A stretch of DNA of 14,374 nucleotides from CALARM01 sp964431735 (GTDB taxonomy: Bacteria; Vulcanimicrobiota; SpSt-956; JAKJGF01): the NCBI GenBank assembly GCA_964431735.1, contig CAYSLJ010000174.1, positions 1-14,374 on the forward strand, written 5' to 3'. Below the pieces are notes generated by a model that searched no databases, was not told the origin of the DNA, and saw only the letters and a program-made list of their open reading frames with translations. A program made the translations under genes and the position numbers. Each line of letters begins with the position of its first letter. The stretch's first letter is position 1. Of this stretch, positions 8,650 through 14,318 are shown one piece after another.

Positions 8650-8705
8650 CGTCACGCGTCACCCGTTACGCGTCACGATTATAGTATCACACATCACGGT
8701 TACAG
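8650..8705. repeat. CGTCACG-type heptamer array ending two bases before the comF-like start codon
   Basis: Eight consecutive 7-bp registers. The first four (8650-8677) are CGTCACG, CGTCACC, CGTTACG and CGTCACG. The next four (8678-8705) are decayed (ATTATAG, TATCACA, CATCACG, GTTACAG). The array occupies the whole position where an SD for the ATG at 8708 would be expected. Confidence 0.75.
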
Positions 8706-8707
8706 TT

Positions 8708-9421
8708 ATGATATTCAAAGACATTATAGACGGATTGATAGACTTATTGTATCCTCCCCGTTGTCTCCTTTGCAAATCCTGGGAAAAGGAGTGGCTCTGT
8801 GAGAAGTGTATTCAGAATATAGATATATCTCCTTTACCTTTCTGCTATGAGTGTATGAAAGAATTTTTCGAAGTTCCTCATGTTTGCCCTGAATGTAATA
8901 GTAGAAAATTTGCCTGTTCTCTCGGATTTTATGAAGATCTTCTTAAGGAAGCTATTGGTAGACTTAAATACGAAGGAAAAATAGTCATAGGGGAAAAGCT
9001 TGGTACCCTTATGTTTCAGAAATTTTTCAAATTTTTCTCCCATGATTCTGTTGAGTTGATTATTCCTGTTCCTCTTCATAAAAATAGAATGGCTTCGAGA
9101 GGGTTTAATCAGTCAGAAATATTGATAAGGACTCTATCCGGCAGAAAGGATTTTGTCTGCTCTTCTGATATATTATACAGAAAAAGAGATACAAAACAGC
9201 AGGTTACTGTACCTTTTGATACAAGGGAAAAAAATGTTAAAGGTGCTTTTTGTGTCAGAGATCATAGTTTTTTGAAAGGTAAAAATATTCTCCTTGTTGA
9301 TGATGTATTTACTACAGGTTCAACTGCAAAAGAATGTTCAGGAACTCTAGTGGATGCCGGTGCAAATAGAGTTTATATCCTTGTTTTAGCTATTTCAACG
9401 AAAAAATCGAAAATTTTTTGA
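8708..9421 (+). CDS. ComF-like double zinc-ribbon phosphoribosyltransferase family protein
   Basis: 237 residues, the usual length of ComF/GntX proteins, which take part in DNA uptake or related nucleic-acid or nucleotide metabolism; the exact reaction is not established for most members. The N-terminal zinc-binding part has four CxxC pairs: C19/C22, C31/C34, C46/C49 and C60/C63. The phosphoribosyltransferase domain has IPVPLHKNR (119-127), RGFNQSE (131-137) and the PRPP-binding loop VDDVFTTGST (197-206). The PRPP loop is intact, so PRPP binding is plausible. The ATG at 8708 is the first start codon in the frame after a TGA at 8639, and the domain begins immediately (LLYPPRCLLC), so the start is secure even though no SD is visible. 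The gene lies 96 bases after murJ. Nothing else in the window looks like a competence gene, so a DNA-uptake role cannot be supported from context. Confidence 0.92.
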   Translation: MIFKDIIDGLIDLLYPPRCLLCKSWEKEWLCEKCIQNIDISPLPFCYECMKEFFEVPHVCPECNSRKFACSLGFYEDLLKEAIGRLKYEGKIVIGEKLGTLMFQKFFKFFSHDSVELIIPVPLHKNRMASRGFNQSEILIRTLSGRKDFVCSSDILYRKRDTKQQVTVPFDTREKNVKGAFCVRDHSFLKGKNILLVDDVFTTGSTAKECSGTLVDAGANRVYILVLAISTKKSKIF

Positions 9422-9584
9422 GTCTGTTCTAAATTTTAAACTTTTTGCAGGATTTTTATAATAAAGATTGAAATATTCAAAACAGTATATTCATAATTTA
9501 AAATTACAGGAATTTTCATTTTTAACGACGTAAAATAAAGCTTTAGATGGAAATTATAGAGAGGTATTTTGTCTGAATAATTTT

Positions 9585-9633
9585 ATATGAAAATGATGAA
9601 GTTTTATGCTCCACTGTCTATTCATTTTCATAT
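9585..9633 (+). promoter_or_regulatory. Perfect 12-bp inverted repeat, 25-base loop
   Basis: ATATGAAAATGA at 9585-9596 is exactly complementary to TCATTTTCATAT at 9622-9633. It could fold as a hairpin in RNA or bind a dimeric regulator. No U-tract follows, so it is not a typical terminator. Confidence 0.5.
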
Positions 9634-9640
9634 CTGGTTG

Positions 9641-9655
9641 TGACCGATACGGTCA
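9641..9655. promoter_or_regulatory. Operator-like palindrome TGACCG-ATA-CGGTCA
   Basis: Perfect 6-bp arms separated by three bases. It is GC-rich compared with the AT-rich surroundings, which suggests a protein-binding site. The cognate regulator is unknown. Confidence 0.4.
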
Positions 9656-9719
9656 TGCCTGTTATTGTAGTAATTTGCGATACCTTACAGAGTGCCGGAA
9701 TAATAAATTATGAAAAAAT

Positions 9720-9748
9720 GTGAAAATAAGTCTGAAATATGTTAGAAT
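9720..9748 (+). promoter_or_regulatory. Possible sigma70-type promoter for the receiver-ATPase gene
   Basis: GTGAAA (9720-9725), a 17-base spacer and TAGAAT (9743-9748) match the -35 element at 4 of 6 and the -10 element at 5 of 6 positions. It would give a leader of about 120 bases that includes the 7-bp stem-loop and the SD hairpin. Confidence 0.35.
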
Positions 9749-9764
9749 AATAAGAAAGTAGATC

Positions 9765-9783
9765 TTCAAAGTTTATCTTTGAA
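9765..9783 (+). promoter_or_regulatory. Short perfect stem-loop in the leader
   Basis: TTCAAAG (9765-9771) and CTTTGAA (9777-9783) enclose a 5-base loop. No long U-tract follows. It would lie near the 5' end of a transcript starting from the promoter at 9720-9748. Confidence 0.35.
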
Positions 9784-9828
9784 ATTACCGTAAATTTTCA
9801 TACAGACAATTTCAAATTTTACAAGTTT

Positions 9829-9877
9829 AGAGGTGAATGCTGGTTGTAAGTTTTTTACTTACGCCAGTTAATATATG
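9829..9877 (+). promoter_or_regulatory. Ribosome binding site split from its ATG by a hairpin (first of two)
   Basis: The SD AGAGGTGA lies at 9829-9836, far from the ATG at 9875. Between them is a hairpin at 9840-9867. CTGG pairs with CCAG and GTAAGT pairs with ACTTAC around a TTTTT loop, with a small internal irregularity. TTAATAT then leads to the ATG. The linear distance from the AGG of the SD to the ATG is 41 bases; with the hairpin folded out it is 13. The in-frame TAA at 9869-9871 excludes any earlier start. Confidence 0.65.
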
Positions 9878-10714
9878 TCTTATAGCATATTAGTTGTTGA
9901 TGATGATCCTTATGTGAGAAGCCTTGTTGAAAATCTTCTCATATGTGAAAATTATAATGTTTTACTTGCTTCTAACGGAGAAGAAGCTATTGAAATAGTA
10001 TATAAGAACCATGTTGATTTAATCCTCCTTGATATTATGATGCCCGGAATAAATGGTTTTGAGGTCTGTAAAAGACTTAAGAGCCAGAGAAAATATAATC
10101 TTATACCTGTAATTATGTTAACTGCATTGAAAGGGGATACCAATATATTACATGGTATAAGAACAGGGGCAGATGAATATATAATTAAACCTTTTGATAA
10201 TGATGAATTATGTGAACGTATAAAACTCCATCTTCAGGAGAATAAAAGGTTAAAAGAAGATGGTTTGCTGGAAAAGATAAATTTTACTATTGAGAGTACC
10301 TATATTTATTTGAGAGAACTCAATGAATTCATTACCAGGCTGTTTTTACGAACCAGCCTGACTGATGAGGAAATAAGTGATTTAAAAATTGCTTTCCTTG
10401 AACTTGGAATGAATGCCATAGAACATGGGAATAAATCTCAGAGTGACAGGAAGGTTTTTATAAATTATTCTCTTTACAAAGATAAACTGGTAATAAGTTT
10501 TAAAGATGAAGGAGAAGGGTTTAACAGTGATAATGTGCCCAATCCTACAGAGGAGATTAATATGTTTTCCCTGCGTGGAAGAGGGATTCATCTGGTAAGA
10601 AATCTTATGGATGAACTGGAATATATAGGTAAAGGTAATGAAGTACTTATGAAGAAATATTTGACATCCAGGCCATGTAAAGAGACAATTTTAGAGACAT
10701 CAGTTTCTCATTAA
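9875..10714 (+). CDS. Response regulator fused to an RsbW/SpoIIAB-like ATPase domain
   Basis: 279 residues. The receiver (1-122) has D10/D11, phospho-acceptor D53 in LLDIMMPGING and K105 in IKPF. After a linker (about 123-140), residues 140-265 form a GHKL ATPase of the anti-sigma or serine-kinase type (HATPase_c_2). Its N box is ELGMNAIEHGN (N180), its G1 box is DEGEGF (211-216) and its second glycine box is GRGIHLVRNLMD. Proteins of the RsbW family bind a sigma factor or phosphorylate an STAS antagonist; here phosphorylation of D53 would gate that activity (inference). No sigma factor or STAS partner lies in the window. The hybrid kinases at 1-5080 are possible phosphodonors, but only by proximity. 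The ATG at 9875 is the only usable start, because of the stop one codon upstream and the need for the first receiver strand SILVVDDD. Confidence 0.93.
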   Translation: MSYSILVVDDDPYVRSLVENLLICENYNVLLASNGEEAIEIVYKNHVDLILLDIMMPGINGFEVCKRLKSQRKYNLIPVIMLTALKGDTNILHGIRTGADEYIIKPFDNDELCERIKLHLQENKRLKEDGLLEKINFTIESTYIYLRELNEFITRLFLRTSLTDEEISDLKIAFLELGMNAIEHGNKSQSDRKVFINYSLYKDKLVISFKDEGEGFNSDNVPNPTEEINMFSLRGRGIHLVRNLMDELEYIGKGNEVLMKKYLTSRPCKETILETSVSH

Positions 10715-10914
10715 TTATATATTTATCCTGAAAGACTGCAGAATAATCCCTGACAGAGCAGCCAGGGAAGATGTATGGTGTAGTTTTATGGAGAGAGCAT
10801 TCACTAAGTACCGCTCCAGATAAGTCAGTATCCATTTCTAAAACCTGTCCCTGACCGGACTCTTCCGGAAAATATATGATCCTGTTGTTTGGCAAACTGA
10901 TTTTACAGACTGTT
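10715..10914 (+). other. 3' region with small hairpins between the receiver-ATPase stop and a terminator
   Basis: About 200 bases without a credible gene, more GC-rich in the middle than the flanks. TCCCTG (10747-10752) pairs with CAGGGA (10763-10768). CCGGA (10855-10859) pairs with TCCGG (10864-10868) around CTCT. It may be a long 3' untranslated region or a small RNA ending at the 10915-10948 terminator. No promoter was seen inside it. Confidence 0.4.
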
Positions 10915-10948
10915 AAAATAAAGCATATATTTTATGCTTTATTTTTTT
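10915..10948 (+). terminator. Strong Rho-independent terminator
   Basis: A 13-bp perfect stem (AAAATAAAGCATA at 10915-10927 with its complement at 10933-10945) encloses a TATTT loop and runs into a T-rich tract. It should end the receiver-ATPase transcript, or a small RNA from the preceding region. Confidence 0.75.
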
Positions 10949-11038
10949 GCCTTTCCCCCTGTTATTTATGGTGTGTCCTGGCTTATTGAGCACAGATTTC
11001 AGAGTGTTAATTTTTTTAAATTAATTCTGTTTTTTCTC

Positions 11039-11067
11039 TTGACTTTTTTGCCTTATGTTGTGATAAT
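11039..11067 (+). promoter_or_regulatory. Sigma70-type promoter of the lysine/glutamate-rich protein gene
   Basis: TTGACT (11039-11044), a 17-base spacer and GATAAT (11062-11067), each 5 of 6 to consensus. Transcription would begin near 11074, giving a leader of roughly 67 bases that contains the split SD-hairpin site. Confidence 0.75.
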
Positions 11068-11096
11068 TAATATTAGATTTAGGTTTTACTAAAAGT

Positions 11097-11143
11097 AGGA
11101 GGTGATAACTGATCTTTTTCTTAGAGATCAGTGATTTAATATG
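11097..11143 (+). promoter_or_regulatory. Ribosome binding site split from its ATG by a hairpin (second of two)
   Basis: AGGAGGTGAT (11097-11106) is an ideal extended SD. It is followed by an 8-bp perfect hairpin, ACTGATCT (11108-11115) with AGATCAGT (11125-11132), around a 9-base T-rich loop. GATTTAAT then leads to the ATG at 11141. From the end of AGGAGG the linear spacing is 38 bases; with the hairpin folded out it is 13, the same as at the gene at 9875. An in-frame TGA at 11132-11134 excludes an upstream start. The next in-frame ATG, at 11168, has only AGGTGG 17 bases before it. Confidence 0.7.
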
Positions 11144-12382
11144 ATAGGTGGATTCGCACTTGGTAATATGATTGGTTTAGTTGGTATGGGTTATGGTATG
11201 ATAAATTCCTTTAAAGATATGGGAGGGCCAAAGCTTGATTACGGTCAGCCCAATCAGGAACTGGCAGAATCTGCAGCACATGATGATCCTTTCATGTCTA
11301 ATTTGATTATGAATGATCCGGAACTTCAGGAAGATGCTGCAAAGCTTGAAGCTTTTTATAAAGAAGTTAAAGAACAGAAATTATCGGAGGCAAAACTCAA
11401 TGCATATGATAGTATAAAAGATGCAAAACAGGAATATTATGATAAGGAACTTGATAAGAAACTTGCCAGGCTGGAAGAGAAATTTGCCGAGAAAAAAGAG
11501 AAAAAGGCAGAAGAAAAAACTGAACAGAAGTCTGCAAGGGAACAGCTTCTTGCAAAACAGCAGGAAGATCTGGAATTTTTTAAAAATGCCTCTAAACCCG
11601 GTGATACAGGCTATGATGAAAAATTAAAATCCATGCTCAATACCCATGAAAAAGATCTATCAAAATTTGGTGGTAAACTGGATAAAAAGGATTCCTCTTA
11701 CGAAAAGAAAAGAGAGGAAGTTATTAACAATCATAACAGCTGGGTAAAAAAGAGAGAAGCAGGATTAAAGAAGAAAACAGAAGCAAAAGAATCAGAACTT
11801 AAAGATGCTGCTCTGGTAAGGAAAGAAGAATTCTTTGATAAATTCATGGATTCTATGAAAGAAGGTTTTACTCCTGAAGCCAATGCAAAACGTGTTGAAC
11901 TTGTAAAAGAATTTCAACAATCAGAAGCAAAACATCTGATAGAAGATACTCAGGAACTTATGAAAGTTCAGGCTGCAGGCTTCCCACCTAACAGCAATAT
12001 TCAGAATGTAATAAAAGACCAGAGCCAGAGTTTTGCCAGACTCTATGAAGAACATGAATTCCCGAACGGTTCTGCTATTTCCCCTGAACTCAAGCAATCT
12101 TTTAGCAGACTTGAAGATTATCAAAATACAATATCCGAGAGACTTGAAAAGCTGGCAGCACAGGATCCTTCCTTCTCTGAAGGTATGTCTGACAGGATGA
12201 GAGGTGTATTCAGTTCCGAAAAAGGCATTCAAAATGATGGAATTATGAGCAAAAAAGACGTTGCACAGCTTAAAGAACTGATGGATGAACAGAGACTGAC
12301 AGAAACTGACGATGAAGATCAGCCACAACTATCTTTGAATATAAATGTATTTAAATTTGATAACAGTAGTTTTCAATTTTAG
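11141..12382 (+). CDS. Lysine/glutamate-rich, cysteine-free protein of unknown function with predicted coiled coils
   Basis: 413 residues; I do not recognise the family. The N-terminus (about 1-22) is glycine- and methionine-rich and mildly hydrophobic (GGFALGNMIGLVGMGYGM); it lacks the basic start and cleavage site of a signal peptide. Residues about 60-145 and 155-240 are dominated by Lys, Glu, Ala and Leu with few helix breakers, as in long helices or coiled coils. Residues 240-400 are mixed polar. The tail ends in NINVFKFDNSSFQF. There is no cysteine and only one tryptophan (W201). It forms its own transcription unit: a good promoter (11039-11067), an ideal SD set apart by a hairpin, and a terminator at 12407-12438. 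The strong signals suggest an abundant, possibly structural or secreted, protein; this is inference. Alternatives include a secretion-associated or cell-surface protein. Confidence 0.85.
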   Translation: MIGGFALGNMIGLVGMGYGMINSFKDMGGPKLDYGQPNQELAESAAHDDPFMSNLIMNDPELQEDAAKLEAFYKEVKEQKLSEAKLNAYDSIKDAKQEYYDKELDKKLARLEEKFAEKKEKKAEEKTEQKSAREQLLAKQQEDLEFFKNASKPGDTGYDEKLKSMLNTHEKDLSKFGGKLDKKDSSYEKKREEVINNHNSWVKKREAGLKKKTEAKESELKDAALVRKEEFFDKFMDSMKEGFTPEANAKRVELVKEFQQSEAKHLIEDTQELMKVQAAGFPPNSNIQNVIKDQSQSFARLYEEHEFPNGSAISPELKQSFSRLEDYQNTISERLEKLAAQDPSFSEGMSDRMRGVFSSEKGIQNDGIMSKKDVAQLKELMDEQRLTETDDEDQPQLSLNINVFKFDNSSFQF

Positions 12383-12406
12383 ATAAAGTCACGCTTTTCT
12401 TAAACT

Positions 12407-12438
12407 TATAAGGGATGCAGATGCATCCCTTATATTTT
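12407..12438 (+). terminator. Hairpin terminator just upstream of the next gene
   Basis: A 12-bp stem with an AGAT loop (TATAAGGGATGC at 12407-12418, complement at 12423-12434) is followed by TTTT. It sits 25 bases after the preceding stop and only 13 bases before the ATG at 12452, so it may also control read-through into the next gene. Confidence 0.6.
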
Positions 12439-12451
12439 ATGAAGGTACTTT

Positions 12452-12913
12452 ATGATAAAAAAAATACTGATCCTGATATTGCTTCTTATGTCTTCAGTCT
12501 GTGCCGGGCCTATAAAACCGGAAAAAGAACTTGCAGGTATCAGACTGGGACTGCAGAAAGCCGATGTGATTAATTGTCTGGGAGAACCTCAGGGTGAAAC
12601 CTTAATTGTAGCTCCTGGAACAGGTATTGTTTACGATTTTATGGATTACCGGCAGAACGGTATTCTTGTCATATTAAAAGACAGCATCGTTTCTTCTGTA
12701 AGTATTTTTTCTCCATGTAAAAGTAAAACCAGTAAAGGACTTGCTGTGGGAGATAATTTATCTGTTGCAAAGAAACTTTATGGTAATAGTATAAAACAAT
12801 CACTCGGATATGCAAGTAAATTTTTTTTCCCTGAATATAACCTTACAGTTAAAGGACTTAAAGGTACAGTCATTATAACGGAAATCATTATCGGGAACGA
12901 GCGTATCCGATGA
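12452..12913 (+). CDS. Small exported protein with two BamE/SmpA-like repeats
   Basis: 153 residues. Residues 1-18 form a signal peptide (two lysines, then ILILILLLMSSVCAG). Cleavage by signal peptidase I near VCA-G is likely. C17 is not in a good lipobox, so a lipoprotein is less likely. The mature part contains two copies of the 'G-x-x-L/V-G-x-x-x-x-x-V-x-x-x-x-G' pattern seen in BamE/SmpA-like folds: AGIRLGLQKADVINCLGEP (28-46) and KGLAVGDNLSVAKKLYG (95-111). These small domains are often found in outer-membrane-associated or periplasmic proteins. The precise role is unknown. GAAGG at 12441-12445, six bases before the ATG, supports the start. No separate promoter was found, so expression may depend on read-through of the hairpin at 12407-12438. 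The stop lies five bases from the convergent coiled-coil gene. Confidence 0.8.
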   Translation: MIKKILILILLLMSSVCAGPIKPEKELAGIRLGLQKADVINCLGEPQGETLIVAPGTGIVYDFMDYRQNGILVILKDSIVSSVSIFSPCKSKTSKGLAVGDNLSVAKKLYGNSIKQSLGYASKFFFPEYNLTVKGLKGTVIITEIIIGNERIR

Positions 12914-12918
12914 CAGGG

Positions 12919-13419
12919 TTATAGAAGATTTTTTTCTTCTTCGTCTTCATTATGATTTATAGTATGTGAGAGTTTTTTCTCTTTCAGAAGTTCTCTTGCT
13001 TTAGTTACATTAATAATATTTTCTTTTAATTTTTCTTCTATACTATCAAATATCTTCTGCCCGTAGTCCTGAATTTCTTTGATTTCAATATTTTCATTTT
13101 TCCTTGCCTGATTTAGCCTCTGTATGGCTTTTTGAGAACTTTCCTGCACTTCTATGCTGGATTTGATTTTTTCCATTTTAATTTGATTGAATTTTTTCTT
13201 AATCTCTTCAGCCTGTTTTTTTGCCTGTTCCATTATATTATTGGCTTCTTCTTTTATTTTGACACTTGATTCCAGTTCTTCAGGCACATTATCCTTTACT
13301 TCTTCAAGTAAATCCAGAAGTTCTTGCTGATTTACTATTATAAGATCTGTGAGAGGAATCTTAACTTTAGATTCCAGTGCTCTCTGTAAGCGATCCAGGC
13401 AGGAATATATTTCTTCCAT
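12919..13419 (-). CDS. Coiled-coil protein of the DivIVA-like / V-ATPase-subunit-H-like family
   Basis: 166 residues. Residues 1-50 match the conserved N-terminus of a coiled-coil family known from Firmicutes and Actinobacteria and variously annotated as ATPase subunit H-like or cell-division-initiation-like: one short helix, then IPLTDLIIVNQQELLDLLEE and VPEEL. Residues about 50-150 are a continuous charged helix rich in Lys, Glu, Gln and Ile, a predicted coiled coil. The C-terminus is acidic (HNEDEEEKNLL). Its function is unproven; related proteins are thought to act in envelope or division scaffolding. The naming is from memory of the family pattern, not from a search. GGAG at 13432-13435 lies 12 bases before the start codon. 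No membrane segment or signal peptide is visible. Confidence 0.8.
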   Translation of the reverse strand: MEEIYSCLDRLQRALESKVKIPLTDLIIVNQQELLDLLEEVKDNVPEELESSVKIKEEANNIMEQAKKQAEEIKKKFNQIKMEKIKSSIEVQESSQKAIQRLNQARKNENIEIKEIQDYGQKIFDSIEEKLKENIINVTKARELLKEKKLSHTINHNEDEEEKNLL

Positions 13420-13480
13420 AATATAAATTTTCTCCAGTGTTATTTTTTTAAGGAGTACGTACGTTGAAAATATATCACAG

Positions 13481-13510
13481 ATTATGAGAAAAGAAAAGAT
13501 ATTTATGCAA
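13481..13510 (-). promoter_or_regulatory. Weak promoter candidate for the coiled-coil gene
   Basis: Read on the minus strand, TTGCAT (13505-13510), an 18-base spacer and CATAAT (13481-13486). The -10 is 5 of 6 but the -35 only 3 of 6. It would start transcription about 55 bases before the start codon. Confidence 0.3.
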
Positions 13511-13553
13511 AAATATTTCGATTTTCTATAAAAAATATTCTGATTGGAATTTA

Positions 13554-13625
13554 ATTATAGTGAAAAGTGAAAAGTGAAAAGAATAGGATATTACTAACTC
13601 TTCACTTTTCACTCTTCACTATAAT
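13554..13625. repeat. Long heptamer hairpin, GTGAAAA type
   Basis: The left arm 13554-13581 is ATTATAG followed by three exact TGAAAAG units. The right arm 13598-13625 is its reverse complement at 26 of 28 positions, with a 16-base loop. It begins eight bases after the stop codon of the minus-strand stalk-domain gene, so it could act as a 3' hairpin for that transcript, although no U-tract follows. It belongs to the same repeat type as 6766-6825 and 8594-8644. Confidence 0.8.
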
Positions 13626-13633
13626 CATATAAA

Positions 13634-14221
13634 CTATTTCTGAGTATTTTGATCCTGGTATAAATTCACTGTATTCTGCGCATCATGAAGAATTTTACTT
13701 GTATTAAATGGATTGACATTATCACCACCGCTGTGAACCACAGGATTTGGTGCAGATACGCCTCCGCTTTTCTGACCTGTATTGGTCTGACCTGTATTTG
13801 TTTGAGTGTTTGTTTTTGTTGTATTTGTCTGATTGGTTCTACTGAAAGAAACCATATCTACTGTATTTGTATCTGCATAATATTTATAACGTCCTCCCAT
13901 AGTTTCAGCTACCGATTTTAACGGAAAGGATATGACATTACCTCTGCCGTCTTTGTAATCAATCCATACTGCTATTTTTGAAAGTTTTTCCTGGAGTGCG
14001 GAATCTTTCACAGAAAGTGTTGTTGCAGTAGTTGAATGGGGGACATTCATAAACGTTAGAAGTACTGAGCCTTCTACATACACTATATCTCCATAAACAT
14101 AAATTTCACCGGTAAAAGGCTTGTTATTTACATATACAGTAGGTAACGATGCACCATAAGTAACAGTGCAAAAAGATATACACAATAGAGATAATAATAT
14201 GAGCCATATAAAATTTTTCAT
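13634..14221 (-). CDS. Exported protein with copper-amine-oxidase-like N-terminal (stalk) domain and Thr/Asn/Gln-rich tail
   Basis: 195 residues from the ATG at 14219-14221. This start is chosen because GGAGG lies at 14227-14231, five bases upstream, and the protein then begins with a clear signal peptide (MKNFIWLILLSLLCISFC, cleavage near 23-24). The frame continues upstream to 14314 but that part has no SD and would bury the signal peptide. Residues 27-126 resemble the copper amine oxidase N-terminal domain, a beta-rich surface module: VYVNNKPF, then DIVYVEGSVLLTFMNV and FPLKSVAETMGGRYKYY. It does not bind copper by itself and often mediates wall or surface association (family knowledge). 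Residues 128-150 are a low-complexity Thr/Asn/Gln stretch with repeated TNTGQ. The tail (151-195) is polar and unrecognised. The protein probably lies outside the cytoplasmic membrane. Confidence 0.85.
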   Translation of the reverse strand: MKNFIWLILLSLLCISFCTVTYGASLPTVYVNNKPFTGEIYVYGDIVYVEGSVLLTFMNVPHSTTATTLSVKDSALQEKLSKIAVWIDYKDGRGNVISFPLKSVAETMGGRYKYYADTNTVDMVSFSRTNQTNTTKTNTQTNTGQTNTGQKSGGVSAPNPVVHSGGDNVNPFNTSKILHDAQNTVNLYQDQNTQK

Positions 14222-14254
14222 AACAACCTCCAAAGTAAAATTTTTTTCATATAT

Positions 14255-14283
14255 ATTATCCCATAAATATTGCAATGAATCAA
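14255..14283 (-). promoter_or_regulatory. Sigma70-type promoter of the stalk-domain gene
   Basis: On the minus strand, TTGATT (14278-14283), a 17-base spacer and GATAAT (14255-14260). Transcription would start near 14249, giving a leader of about 28 bases. It supports the start codon at 14221 over the longer frame, because an upstream start at 14314 would lie outside the transcript. Confidence 0.7.
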
Positions 14284-14318
14284 TCTTATTTTTGATTACG
14301 TTGAAAAATAACATGTGA

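Larger units (their letters stand above)
9422..9874 (+). other. 453-base intergenic region with several inverted repeats, upstream of the receiver-ATPase gene
   Basis: No credible coding sequence lies here. It contains a 12-bp perfect inverted repeat (9585-9633), a compact palindrome (9641-9655), a possible promoter (9720-9748), a 7-bp stem-loop (9765-9783) and the SD-hairpin leader (9829-9877), each listed separately. I recognised no known riboswitch consensus. The length and structure suggest a regulated leader or promoter region for the downstream gene. Confidence 0.6.

Noticed and set aside
8323..8655. Minus-strand 110-residue frame over the end of murJ, and the 101-residue one at 7165-7470
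   Set aside because: Both are antisense shadows of a well-supported membrane protein gene and have no domain or SD.
9588..9644. 18-codon frame starting ATGAAAATG within the 12-bp inverted repeat region
   Set aside because: The nearest SD-like AGAGG is more than 20 bases upstream and the frame is explained by the inverted-repeat arms.
9834..9890. Small upstream frames inside the SD hairpin (GTG at 9834, ATG at 9837; similarly GTG at 11102)
   Set aside because: The GTG codons overlap the SD itself, the ATG at 9837 is too close to it and has no counterpart at the second site, and the peptides are not similar.
10647..10895. Minus-strand 82-residue frame
   Set aside because: It starts with TTG without an SD, overlaps the end of the receiver-ATPase gene and shows no recognisable domain.
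14222..14314. 31-residue N-terminal extension of the stalk-domain protein
   Set aside because: It has no SD, lies upstream of the predicted transcription start, and would precede a clear signal peptide that has a perfectly spaced GGAGG.
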